Below the pieces are notes generated by a model. The model was given only the letters and a program-made list of their open reading frames with translations. It searched no databases and was not told the origin of the DNA. The translations under genes and the position numbers were made by a program. From NCBI RefSeq assembly GCF_029873635.1, contig NC_080428.1:61987957-62051956 (forward strand): a stretch of 64,000 bases of DNA, given 5' to 3'. This document shows, one piece after another, positions 34,841 to 47,756 of the stretch (positions within the stretch are counted from its first letter, which is position 1; every line of letters begins with the position of its first letter). Source of the DNA: Malania oleifera. Taxonomy: Eukaryota; Streptophyta; Magnoliopsida; Santalales; Ximeniaceae.

Positions 34841-37586
34841 ACTATTTTCAAACACCCAGATAATAAGCTTTTCAACATTTTTTTGGCTTGTCGGTCCTCA
34901 CGCTGTTTGACTCTCATCTTGTGTTTGCTTGGACCCACATTCTATCTGCATATACTACCCGCCTGTTTTTTGTGGAGCTCACTCCTATCAAATTGTCTGC
35001 ACCTTAAAGTTGTAGAGAACCCCAACTTGGTATTACACTTAGGACTGTTAAAAGATACTTTAAAATTGATGAATTTTAAAATACGATCCAAACTAATTGA
35101 TTTGTTTTCGATTATTAGTTCGATTTCAGTTTTTATGTTCATGAACTATGGTTGCCTGATTCGAATCGATATATATATTTATTTATAATATGTATTGTTT
35201 ATATTCTATATTATTATATAATAGTGCATATAATATATTTTAAAATTACAAAATAGTATGCACAAATATTTTTTGGATAATTAATTTATATAAATAAAGT
35301 GTAAATGCATACAAAATATTTTATTTTTCTTTTAAAAAAACTTATAGCGGTTTGAAAATCGACTATTGGGTAATTGAACCAAATCATCGGTTAACTAGAC
35401 CATTAGTTAACCGAAGGGTTCAGATCGGATAACCAAACTGAATTGTTGGTTAATCGAACTATTGGTTAACCGGACTATGAGTTAACCAATATTCTCAAAT
35501 AAGCTTTAGTTAACAAAAACGCTGAATCGAAACTTTTGGTTTGATTTGATTTCCCAAATGTTCGATTCAGGCAATCGAGCCATGACCATCCCTAATTATG
35601 ATTGCCACTAATCGTACTCTTGTATTTTGTGCTTCTTACAATTCTATTTTAGTCAAAGACTCCACTTTAAAGGGTCAAAATGTTAACATAGTTTATTTGG
35701 TTGGTAGATTCCAAACGATGAATTGTTACTAGAAAAATTTATTCCAAGACCATCTTTCCAGATTTTTAAAAATGTGATGCTCATGACATCTCATTTTTAC
35801 ATTTGTTTGAGCATATAACTCTGACACAGTGAACATTTTTGTTTTATTTTATTTTATAACATTCCTAAGAATTAAAGGATTCCCATGAAACACGGATAAT
35901 GTGTCAGTGTATTCACATTTTACCCTTTGAGTAAGTTCTATGGAAATTCTACTTTTTGGTATCAAACTATCCTCACTATTTTGGCTTTTAGACAATAATG
36001 CCTTTGTAATATAATATAATCACACTACATTATTATATTTAAACTAATAAATTATTAATAAACTAAATTTAAAAATTTTAAATTAGTATAAATATTAATT
36101 ATTTTAATTATAGAAATATGTACTAATGTCAATTAAAGATTTTAATTATAGAGTTTTACTTAAAATTTAGTTAATTTTTAACTATGAAATAATTTTAATT
36201 TTAATTAAAAATATAAAAATGGAAATTTAAAATATTAATTAACATAAATATTACTTAATTTTTTTAATTATAAATATTTAAAATTTTAACCATAAGTATT
36301 AATAAAAAAAATAACTAGACAATACTTAAATTGTCTATTAAAGTGTTAATATTTACATTAATCAACATTTTAATTGACATTTGCAATTTATTAAATAAAA
36401 GTAACACTAGTTTGTTTTATAAAATCTAATATAATAGTTAATATTTAAATACAAAATTGCCCTCAATTATTTCGATTAACCGACTATTAAGTGTTAAATA
36501 TTTTAAATTTATAATTGTTAAAAAATTGAAGATATACATTTAAAATTTAATTAAGTACATTTTGTTAGTAGCTTTTTTCGTCAAAAAATACAATCATTCG
36601 TATAGTAAGTACACACATGTCAAGGATATAATATTTATCATTCTTGAAGTACCTATCAAGATTCCCATATTGAACCAAACATTGATATGAGAATTTTGTT
36701 TGCATTCTTAAGAATCTAATAATGCGAACCAAACAAAAATATTTTTATGAAGTTGACATCTCATTCCTACGTATGAGAATCTCGAGAATGTCATTTCATT
36801 AAAATTATTATTGATGTCATGAACTAAACGCCTCCTATAAATTTTTCTCCTTATTTATTATGTGTAATTATAGAAGGGGGCTTTTTCTAGTGGAAAATTT
36901 GTACGAGAACCTCTTGGAAATTTCCTCTGCCGATATAAGAACTTGTGTGGCAAAATCTTGACCAAAAAAATTAAAAAAATGAGTAAGATTAAAAAGGATT
37001 TATTGGTAAATTGAAGGGTGAGGTAGCTGGCTAGAAAATCAATCCTTTGAGTTATCATAAATCTATCCTAATGCTCTACTATAAATAATTAATTTACCTA
37101 GACTTATACAATGAAATGAAGTGGAATGAAATGAAAAATTAAATGAATGGAAGGAAGAAAATTCATTCTCTCTTATTCGATTCTATTCTTATGTACCAAT
37201 GTGTAATTGAGAACTTATCTATGCACACTAACCCAAACAACCATAGAAGTAGATTTCATTATTTATAAACAATGAATAATAAGAAGAAATTGAATCAAAT
37301 TACTTTAACAAGAAAGAAAGTTATATAGCCGACTTGAGGATCAGTAGCTGCAATTGATCTCTGTGACTGGTTCTTCACACCAAGGCAAAGGAAGTACAAA
37401 TTGAATGCTAGATGGATTTATGTATCAAAAATAGCAATGCAGGTTTGGTTTGTAAGGCACTGATCAGGGGAGATCAGCTAAAAATTTTGTACATAATGCC
37501 CTGGGATCAAGTCCACATTACAGGGGAAAAACTGTAGACAATACATGTTACCTACAGCAAGTAGGGGTTTTCAAGAAAGCACTATT
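34841..37586. other. AT-rich intergenic region
   Basis: No gene recognised. A repeat rich in GGTTAACCGA-like words lies at 35350-35500, and GGTTGCCTGATTCGA (35150) is found inverted near 35565, hinting at a non-autonomous element of about 600 bp (35000-35610). The rest is A/T-rich low-complexity sequence up to the 3' end of MUTS2. Confidence 0.4.
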
Positions 37587-40500
37587 TCAATCTATATAAG
37601 CAATTGTGCAGCCATGATTCATTGGACTCTCCTGCTCAAACTTTGCAACCCGTGGATGGTTTCTCAATACTTCAAGGGCACACCCCTTAACAACCCCGGT
37701 GCCCATACCATGTACAATAAAGATTACTGAATGAGGTTTTCTAGTGGAGATCGCCAAGTCAAGGTGGCGAGAAGCTTCCTCCGCACGCATACCACGCAGA
37801 TCAACAGTGTTCTTTGATGTCTGCACCAGCGGGCCATAAGAAGCATTCTCACCATTGTTGGCTTCTAAAGGTTTCCTTAAATTTTTACTCCGGCCACCCT
37901 GCAATGTTGATTGCCAACAAGATAAGCCAATGCTGCTATATTAACTTAAGACGACAAGCAGAAGATGCATCATGCATGTTTGGACCTAGTAGTTGACATA
38001 CCAGCCCAACAGACAGTTCATTGGATTGGTGAGAGAACTATAATGAGCAAATATGAAATGCATGTTCAAACACAAGGATTAATATGTGCCCATATCTATG
38101 TATTATATCAGTAGAAGCCTTTTAGCAGGAAGCCAGGGCATCTACTGCTGCATATAGTTTCATCTCCAGCATGTCAGACATAGTTGAAGGCCAAGGAAAA
38201 ACCAAGCCCCAAACCAGCAACCCACAGGTTACTCAATCCAAGCTCGGATAAGGTTTGCAGGAAAATTAAGGTTTTTGTACTCTCTTCTGGAATTAAAGAT
38301 ATTGCATAGCATATTGCACAAGTTGAAATACTATTGGGGATTGAAAACATCTGGCATAAGCTAATAAAATATTAGTCAAGAGTACAGATTGGTTTATGCT
38401 AGGAAACATTTGAAAACTGGAGTGTTTGGCTACTTACCATAATGAATGAAATTAGCAAAGGAGTGCGAATGCATGCACAGGAACATGTATTTGAGAAAGA
38501 CTGCAAAAGTGTGTATTTTTCTGTTCAAAGACATAATTACAGATGTTTTGATTGGCATGTAAATAACATCTTGAAGATGGCATCTGCAGCATCATACAAT
38601 GTAAGCAAAACCCAAACATGGGCGGAAGCATGTTTGCTCCACAAGAATCATGGAGATCGACTACTGCAGAAAAATGCCTGGCATTCGAAACACAGGTATG
38701 TTGCACATTGACATGCACTCGCAGCATCTTTAATCATAAGGAAACACTAGATGGTATCATGTGAAATCATGATGACATGATACACCACCAAAATAACCAA
38801 TTGCAAGCAACATCAACCCAGGAAACTTTGGCCCAAGGCTCCATCTTATTGTCTATTCAAGGGCAAAAGAGAGCTACCCATGGCTTAACAATTAGACACG
38901 CCCTACAAATTAGAAGGCCATTTTTGCCTATCCAAGAAGCAAAAGAAAAATATAGTGCACACCTCATTAAAGAGATCTGTTTAATACATACCTGCCTTTT
39001 CAGGTTTGCAACAGAACTACTTGCAGCACTCTTCTCACTATTTGCAAGTCCTCTGATATTGTTCTTATTCACACGGACCCTCATTTTTCCATACTGGACA
39101 AGTACAGTACCATCATCTCCTGGTGGTTCAACTACAGTTGCCAACTTATCTCCCAATCCCTTAACTCGGACTTGCTCTCCAAATTGTGGTGTGTAACTGT
39201 CCACTTCTCTTACAGGGACACTGCCACTAGGGCAGTAAGCTTCAACAATGGATGCAATAGCAGATTCTGATTTCTTGATTAGCAAATTATACTGATCAGC
39301 ACTGGCAGTTTTGAGTTGGCTCTCGAACTCCTTCACCACAGTTTCCATCCGAGACTTTGCAACTTGTATTTCATGTTGGATCTGTCGGGATGCCTTTGCC
39401 TTGAGAGCTACCTCACGCTCACCCAGATCTTCTGCCTCGTCATTTACCTTCATCAATGAAACAATATATAAATAAATGAACACTGAACATTCCATATTTT
39501 ATAACATAGAAACTAGGGGAAACTATGAAAATAAAATTGTAATCATCAATATCTGCAAAAAATGAAAAGCAAAAAATTCAATCTCTAAAGAGAGTATTAT
39601 AAAAAGAAATTATGGTTACTCCCTCAACCTGCTAAAGAACAACCACCAAGCTTTAAGTCTCAACTAGGAAAGATTGGCAACAAAAATCCTGTTCTGCCAT
39701 TCTGCACAATCTGCAGCAATATACACAACCCCGTGTAAACAAATATAATTAGGATATCACTCAATCTCTGACCTCCAAACCACGTCTAATATTGGCAAAA
39801 TGCACTCATGTCAGTGGAATCCCTTCCATGGCTACCACAATCCACTTAAATCACTTGGAGTTAAAGATTGAGATGCTAAAATATGCAACTCATTTTTTCT
39901 GAAAGCCACAAAGATCTTGGTAGGCTGATCCTGATAGCATACACTGCAGATAGAACTGAGAACCTCATCAAAGAAAGCAGCTTTTCTTTCTCTTTCTCTC
40001 TTATTTAAATCCACGTCTAGTCACCTTTTCAGGATGATGGGAAAAGGAAAAAAAAAAGGAAGTTGAAAAAAACAAGTATGCAGGAAAAACGACAATTATG
40101 GTAGGCCCAAATTATGTCAAATAGGAACAGTTTCCTTGAGTGCTACAGATATTGCAGTTGTCAAAAATGCTTGGCAGTAGGGGGGTATTGGTGCTCACCT
40201 ACGCACCCTACTAGATAAGCTGTGCATGCACCCTATGATATGCTGAACGTAATGTGTAGATTTTCATTGCCAAATCTATCACTATATGCACTTCTAGTTA
40301 ATTTAACATATTGATGCAAATGGTTGAAAATTCAAACAATCAAAATGACAGCATGGAGTAAGAGTTTCAGATTATTTCCTGCCTCTTTCTCTTCATTATC
40401 AAATACCAAGTTATTTTTATTTAAAAAGTATTTCCATTATTTTTGCTTCTCCTCGTCCTAAATAAATACAATAAACATATTAAAATATTATTCAATTTAC

Positions 40501-43500
40501 TGAAGAAATGCTGGACAGTGGACAATCCTAAACATAGGGCCATCCCTAACCTCCAATGTTGCAGAAGTACAAATCACCCAGTTCTGAAATATACCTAGGC
40601 CTCTCAATGTGATTTCAACAGCATTAATAACCATTACTAGATAAAACCACTTGAAGCAAGGGGTTAAAGGTGCTTAAACAGAAGGTCACAAACACGATGC
40701 CTCTTTCTGATGGCTAAACAAACAGAAGACAGGAGAAGATTCATTCTCTATTGACAACCATACAATTGATGTCTGTGTATATAACCAGAGAGTTTACCTC
40801 AGTTTCATCTATGATTAGAAAGTCAAGAGTATCAGTTTCATGCACAACTCATAACCACAGACAACCATCCAAATTTATAAATAAATTAATTATATCTGTC
40901 CGGTATTTGGTTGGGGGCTTCAGGTATCCCCATTCCAAAACCAACTCTGGCACCTAATAGCAACCCTGTCAAATTTTAAAACCAATGTAACAGTCACCAA
41001 ACAAATGACTGGGTTTTATGCTCTTTGAAATGCAGCTTGTTTGGGTGCTGAAATGAAGATGACATTCGAAGATGAGAGAGAACATTCTGGCGAGTCTACC
41101 ACAAAGATACTAAGGCGAGATTCTAAAGGAGAGTTCACTATTGTTGAAGTTCCTCAAGCTGAGAAGAATGTCAGAGGTACTAACGAGAATAGAAAAGGTA
41201 AAAAGGTAAAGAAATTGGTGGGGGGGGAGGGGGGGAGTGGTTTCAGATTCAGAAAGTGATGATAATAGCGATTTTGATTGTGGTGGGGGTGGTTGTTGGA
41301 TGAGATTTGAGAGCAATATGGGTACATTTTCGATTCCTGCAATGAAATAGGGAATTTATCTTATGTTTGTCCGCCCCCATTGGAATGTACAAAGGGAATT
41401 TCTATTTTTGATAATGATTGGTTCATGAATAAGTTCCAGTGTAGGGATGGAATTTTGCCCACACCAATGGAGGAAACTCAGAAAGAGAAGTTAGAAGCTC
41501 AAATTCTTATATATAAAATGGATTTAAAACTGAGTGATATTGGAGGAAATAAAATACTTTTGTATGGTGGCAAAAGTCGAAAGGTGAAGCGTCAAAGAGA
41601 ATTAGTGAATTAGAAGAATCCGGTAAATTATGACGGTAAAGGTATTAAAAAGGGGATTTTTAGTTGTTTTTATTTTTTATTTTTATTTTTCGCTTTTCTA
41701 TTTTTATATGGACATGTTGTACCTTATTTTCTTTTCTTTTGTTATAAAAAAAAAAAAAGACTGGGTTTTGCACACTCAAGTTGATCATGATCAGCTGTTT
41801 ACTGCATAAGCTAATTATACCAGACCTGAGCATTCAAGTCACCACCATAAAGAGCAGAAATAACTCATTTAATTGTACTGTGCCCTCCATTTCATAAAGA
41901 AATTAAGAGCAGATGATGCACAGAACTTAAGGGACCTGAGTTTTCAATATCAACTTTAAATCTGTTCTACATATCCCTCTCCATCCCCTCTTCCTTTAAC
42001 CCCAAAAATAATAAAAATAAAATGTAACAGCTATAAAAACTCAGAATCACAAACTGTTAAATGACAAAACCAAAACCATACCTCATGATAGAGATCCATA
42101 ATTTCTGAATGAAGAGCAGCTGCTGCCCTTGCCTGAGTTTCCAACCTGTTTCTTTCCTGCACTAATGACTGATAAAGCAAACTTTTCCGCTCCTGCTGCT
42201 TTTCTGGCATTAATTTCTCTATCCACATTTTTGCACGTTCAATTATTTTACTATCAAATCCAATTGATTTAGCAATATTCAAAGCGTTAGAATCACCCAC
42301 ACTTCCCCACAGTAGTTGATAGGTTGGTTGTAAAGTTTCCATAGAAAATTCCATTGCAGCATTCTCAAATCTAGCATCTTTCTCTTTCAGACGAGTTAAA
42401 TCTGCATAATGTGTAGTTACCACAGCTAACTTGACTCTATCTTTGAGATAATGCAAAATGCTAGCAGAAAGAGCCACGCCTTCAGAAGGATCAGTCCCAC
42501 ACCCTATTTCATCAATAAGGACCAATGATTCTTTTGAGGCCACTTCCAAGATCTTACAAATTCGGGATATGTGCCCACTAAAAGTTGAGAGATTTTGCTC
42601 CAAAGACTTTCAAATTGAAAAACAGGTGTTTCAGCCCCAAAAAAAAGGAAAAAATAAAAAAAGATACAGCTTTACCAAAACAGATATGACATTTCCTCTA
42701 TCAGAAACAAGATAAATAACTACCTGTTGATCTCCAATGTCTGACAAAACAAGATCAAACCATGGAATTTTCGGGCATTTCTTAGCAGGGACATACATGC
42801 CAGCCTTCAACATAAGAGATGCCAGGCCCAGAGTTTTCATAGAAGCAGTTTTGCCTCCTGTATTAGGTCCTGAGATCACGACGACTTTGGTTCCGCATCC
42901 AATTCTAATGTCAATTGGAATGGGAAAATTAGCTACACCAGATAATCTTTCAGAAATCGTCACACTATTCCCTTTATCTGACAAACTTCTCAAAGACGAC
43001 TCCAGAAGCAGTGGATGTTGTATACCTTCAATATCTACTAATAAGGAATAATCATTTGAGTCATTTCTGTTAGATTCAAAACCTTCACAACGCTCTAAAC
43101 ACAAAATTGGACAGACCCCATTCACCCACCGAGCATGAGCAGCTTTTGCAAGAGCAAGATCAACTTCTAAAACTCTATCCAACAAGTACTTGATCTCCAT
43201 TTCTGCTTCTGCTATTTCAGATGTAAGAAAGCTCAAGAGGGCTAGTTCTTCAGCCTTCTCAGAGTCTGAAAGCCTTACTTCCATATTATTCAACTCCACA
43301 GCTTCTTCCGGCTCAATAAAATATGTTACTCCAGAACTGCTAACATTTAAAACTACACCATCCGGGAGCAATGATCTGTGTGAAGCCCTAACACCAACAC
43401 ACATCCTTGAGCGCCGCTTAGTTACCAGTGGTCTATCAATGGCCCCAGCCTGAAAAATCTGAGCTGATACTCTCTTTAACAAAGAATCCAAATTTTCCAT

Positions 43501-45682
43501 GTTCCTCTTCCTTTCCGACCTAATAAGTTCCAATTCTTCACTGGCTCTATCAAGGATCATAAAAAAATTGCAGTCTATACAAAATCCTATTTTTTGCTCC
43601 AATTGCATCAGGGGATTACAATTCCGCAGTATGTCAAGCAGAGGAGAGAACCTGCTCAAGTACAATTAAATAGATGGAACAAAATATCAATAATGGAATT
43701 TCATACAGCAGATTCTATGCATGAAAGAAAAAGGAAAAAACAAGCATTACAAACATAACAATTTCTTCATAAAAACTCGTTTTCCCTCGTAAAGCCTAGC
43801 TGATATATGAGAATCCATAATTATCGTAAGTCTATGCTTCCCTCCAAGTTATTTCAACTCCCAAGTAAAGTGAAGACCCATTCAGATGCGTTGGATTTAA
43901 TCACCTACAAGTAGATTCAAATTAAAATTAGGCAAATAAACCCAAGACACCTTCAACTTAACCATATTGAATTACATTAAATGAAACATATGATAAAAAA
44001 GGGCAGAATACAATGACCTCCCGTGAGCTTTGATAAAAAGATATTGACCTCCCTTGAGGTTTCAAGAATTCTAAAGACCTCCCATTAGGTTTGTCAAAAA
44101 GACACAAACCTCCCCTTGATTTTGCAAAAGACAAGTCTTTTGAGGGAAGGTTTGTGTCTTTTTGACGAACCTCAAGGGAGGTCTATGTCATTTTTGAAAC
44201 CTTAGGGGAGGTCAATGGAATTTTTGAAATCTTAGGGAAGGTCCCTGTTTTTTTGTCAAAACTTAGGAGAGGTGAGTGCCTTTTGTCCTAAAAAAACTTG
44301 AAATCTTCAACAATTACATGTGTACTGTATCCATCTAATTAATTTAGAAGGGACTATGCGAGCTCAAGTGAATGATTAACCAATATAGACAAAATAAATA
44401 AAAATACAAATTTATCAAGATGGTCTACCAAGTACATGCCACATTGCAACACACAGGCCACGACATTTTTCCAGGAATGCACATTGGACAACAATTATAA
44501 CTTGTGTAGCTTAAGCATACAACGAATTTTTCTATGTAAATTTGGCTCCCAGCTCAATGTCATAAGTGTGTAATTCTATCATCTGCTCACAGATTTTAGC
44601 ATTTTCAAGAACTCATTCAGCTACCTTGTGTTCATTTTCTCATTTCTTGTCCTGATAAATTCTGCACTTTAAAGAGGGGGCAGGGGTTTTGAACATTAAA
44701 ACAGTCCTATGAAATTTAATTTTCATGGTAGAATTTAGTTTCATTGATTATTGAGGCAGATGATACTGCAATATATAGCATCATTTTTTGACAATTCAGT
44801 GACTGGTTTGGGATTAAAGGGAGACATACTTGCTAGTTTGTTCAACTTTAAAGAGCAGAATGTTGATGTCAAATCTATCTATAAGCAACATAAATTTGCA
44901 TTCCTCTAATTGATTGTTGAGAAAACAAAAGAAATAAATAAAATAAAAGTTCATTTTTTGTTTCTAGAACCAAAAGGCCCACTTTACCATAACACATATT
45001 GCAGTTGCCTTCATTAAGCAGATTCCTATTTCGGAGGCTTTAAATGACAAAAAATTGTTAGACTTCTAAAAGCCTATTTATTATATTTTCCTAAATTTTC
45101 TCAGCAGCCAAACAAAAAAGAAGCCCCGAGTATCAATCATCCGCATGCACAATAATAATCATACTTGAAAAAAAAATAACCAAAGCCATACCTTTCCGAT
45201 GACTCATCCTCCAAAGCAACGTCCTCCAACTGCTGCAGCAGCCCTCTGGCAGCTTCCAAAGTCCGTTTCACCATGCAAATCTCGCTGATCCTAATCGATT
45301 CCCCCGACACAGAAGAATCCACGATCTCAGACACATCCTCAAGCCCCGAAAAATCCAGCGGCCGAGGAAGGAGCATCGCTGCCGTGGTCTGCTCCAGGAG
45401 TATCCTGCTTTCGTCGGGGGTCCGGCCCAGCGGAAGGCTGCCGTTCCGCGCCACGGCGGAGCCCATGCTGGTGGAGGTAAAGGCGGCTACTTGTTTGCAC
45501 ACAGAACCCCATTCTAGAGATTTCAAGGTGTCATACTGGAGGGTCTCCGAAAGCTCGACTTGCTGAGACTTGGAAGAGGTGGAGAGCGAGAGAGAGACAG
45601 AATTAGGGAAAGGGTTACGAAAGAGAAATTGGGGTGCTTTGATGGGGAGGAAGCCATGGCAAAGTCGCATGTCGAGCTCCAA
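37587..45682 (-). CDS. MUTS2: MutS2-family protein with Smr domain, organelle type
   Basis: Complete gene, five coding exons: 45192-45682, 42724-43651, 42082-42606, 38992-39447, 37587-37898; 2712 nt, 903 residues plus stop, GT-AG and in phase throughout. Order: Ser-rich N-terminus, plausibly a plastid transit peptide (1-45); MutS core; Walker A GPNTGGKT (425-432); DIGDQQSLEQNLSTFSGH across the exon 2/3 junction; Walker B LVLIDEIGCGTDPSEG (501-516); VVTTHYADL; a charged coiled coil (about 590-710); a KOW-like stretch; C-terminal Smr domain with DLRGMRAEEA (from 833) and HGMGTG (863-868). It closely follows the Arabidopsis protein I know as At1g65070. MutS2 proteins lack the mismatch-recognition domain; in bacteria they act on recombination intermediates or collided ribosomes. 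An alternative start is Met5. Introns carry a retrocopy and a MITE. It looks intact. Confidence 0.93.
41007..41769 (+). pseudogene. Processed retrocopy with poly(A) and 11-bp duplication
   Basis: In the 2.6-kb MUTS2 intron between exons 3 and 4, antisense to it. GACTGGGTTTT is present at 41007-41017 and again at 41759-41769; the second copy directly follows a 13-base A run (41746-41758). The 741-bp insert thus has the marks of LINE-driven retroposition of an mRNA. It reads KMTFEDEREHSGESTTKI, GEFTIVEVPQAEKNVRG, then after a G-rich stretch SDSESDDNSDFD in another frame, then ECTKGISIFDNDWFMNKF to KVKRQRELVN and stop. At least two frame changes are visible, so it is probably dead. The parent gene is not recognised; the acidic Ser-Asp stretch and basic KGKKVKK suggest a nuclear protein. 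No splice sites of its own. Confidence 0.75.
43652..45191 (-). other. MUTS2: MUTS2 intron 1
   Basis: A 1.54-kb intron between exon 1 (donor AAAG/GTATGG) and exon 2 (acceptor TTGAGCAG). It contains the foldback MITE at 44001-44288 and otherwise nothing recognisable. Confidence 0.8.
44001..44288. mobile_element. Foldback MITE, GGACAAAAG family
   Basis: Left tip GGGCAGAATACAATGACCTC, right tip (rc) GGACAAAAGGCACTCACCTC. Inner arms are long and repeated: AGGTTTGTCAAAAAGACACA against TGTGTCTTTTTGACGAACCT, so the whole element can fold into a hairpin. Flanks TAAAAAA on both sides may be the target duplication. Related to the 12206-12434 copy. Confidence 0.8.
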
Positions 45683-47756
45683 AGTTCCTTCTGCCTTTTC
45701 GTTCAGTCTATCCGTTAGGACACATTTGGAATCTTATCATTTTAACATTTTATTTATTTATTTATAAAAATAATGTTTTATTTTAATTTTTTCAACATTT
45801 ATATAAAATTTTTATTTTATTTTGAACAATTATTTTGTTTTTTGCTTTTCAAAAAATACAATAAAAAACTACATTTTTTCAGTCCCTCAACATTTATTTA
45901 AATTTTAAAAATAGAAAAGATGCTTTTTTTTTTTAATTTTATATGTAAATATTTATTAAAACAATGTAAAAATAAGATATTATTTTAAAATTTATTTTAT
46001 AATAGAAAAATAAAATATATATTTTATTATTAATTAGGTCTTTAAAAATATGTTTTTTATACTTTTATACAAATATTGAAAAATTAAAAGAAAAAGATAG
46101 TATTTTTATAATTGTCTTAAAAAACTATATATAAAAAATTAAATTTAAGAGTTTATTTATATTTGAATTTTTGTAATTTTAAAAAATTAGAAAAATATTG
46201 TCTTAATTTTTGAAGTAAACTTATTTTGAGAAAAACCGAGATGAAATTTATAATTTTTTAAAAAAATTGAAAAATAAAAAAAAATTCTTTTCCTTACTAC
46301 TAAGCAAAAACTTTTATTTTATATTTTCAAATTTTCATGTAATTGTAATATGCCACCTTGTTTTTCTAGTTTTCATTACATATATTTATAAAACAATTTA
46401 GACAAAAAAAAAAAAGTATTTGCCTCACTTTCCAATATAAATTTGAAAATCCAAAAATAAGATGCCATTCGTTGTCTTGTGAATAGGACCTAAAAATTTT
46501 CATTCCAAAGTTAATTCGTCTCGTAATGTTCACTCTATTTTTTTTATTATTCAAGAAGGGGATGGTACAATTATAGTTGGAACTTTTAATGAGCAAAATC
46601 GCAAAACCAAAATTTGAAATATTTATTAGATGATAAGATACTTATTGAAAATTGATTTTGTTAATAAAATAGATTTTCTTAAGGCCAATTTTGGTCCTTT
46701 TCAATTTCACTAGTAACAAACAAAGTCTTGGATGTCATTAAAAATAAATTCAAGAAAAGTTCCTTTACTTTTTGAAAAATTCAAGAAGATTTTGCGAAAT
46801 TCCAAAAAATGTAAGTACATTTTAACTTCATAATAAATATGTTGCATTTGACTTATGTGAATTTAGATTTGTATATACTTCGATAAATCGATTTGTATAT
46901 ACTTCGATAAATCAAGTTTTCTCCAAATCTACACAAATCTAAATCCATAACATGAAATCTATGCATTTATTTTGTATGACATTTAATCATCAAAAAATTG
47001 CCCGCTATGGTGATCATACCAATGTTCTTTAGTCATAATGACAATAATATTTCCACATTAAGAATATACTAATATTTTTAGGTTTTTTTTTTTTTTTTTT
47101 CTACATCCTACAATCCCTTGAACCAATCGTAACACTAAAATTTGAAATAAGGATATAATATTTGGTTAGTCGATTCCCCTTGGATATGTGTTACTAATAA
47201 AAAGGAAATTCTCTACTTTACAGTTAATTTTTTTGTTTAATTTTTTGAATTCTTAAAACATACACACACATATATATCGTTGCATACTTTTATTATCTAA
47301 GAATTTAAAAACAAAACAAGCAAAGACTAAATATAATGGGGGGAAAACTGTAAAAGTAGAATGAGCTATCAACTTTTCCCCACTATAAACTTCCCCTCTG
47401 TTTCACTTTGTTGTTCTTTCTTTTTTCGGCCAGAGAATTGGGATCTGGTTTCAGCAGGACACAATGAAATCCCATTATTCTTATATCTATCTGGATTGCT
47501 CCAGTTCTCTAGCTGCGTTTGAAGGCGCTCCTTTATCTTGTTTGTAGCATCAAATATGCAAAACAGCCAGTGAAAGAGCAACTGGGATGGCAACTTGTGT
47601 TTTTCACAAACCCATGAGCACAGTTGGACAAGAAATGGTTAGGAGAAGTCATCACAAAACCAGATAGAGTCCATTTTAATTTTAAAAATGAATATATATT
47701 CAAGTAAAACTTCGGAGATTCGTGGGATAATGAGAATTACTTGTTGATGCAGCCCT
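45683..47756. other. MUTS2 upstream region and ALN 3' flank
   Basis: A 2.07-kb gap between two genes on the same strand, so it should hold the MUTS2 promoter and the ALN 3' UTR. The sequence 45.74-46.45 kb is extremely A/T-rich low-complexity DNA. No TATA box can be called with confidence because of the base composition. The minus ORF at 47369-47593 probably overlaps the ALN 3' UTR. Confidence 0.45.

Noticed and set aside
38442-38727. ORFs of about 90 codons on both strands in a MUTS2 intron
   Set aside because: Between exons 4 and 5 of MUTS2, not needed for the in-phase model and without family resemblance.
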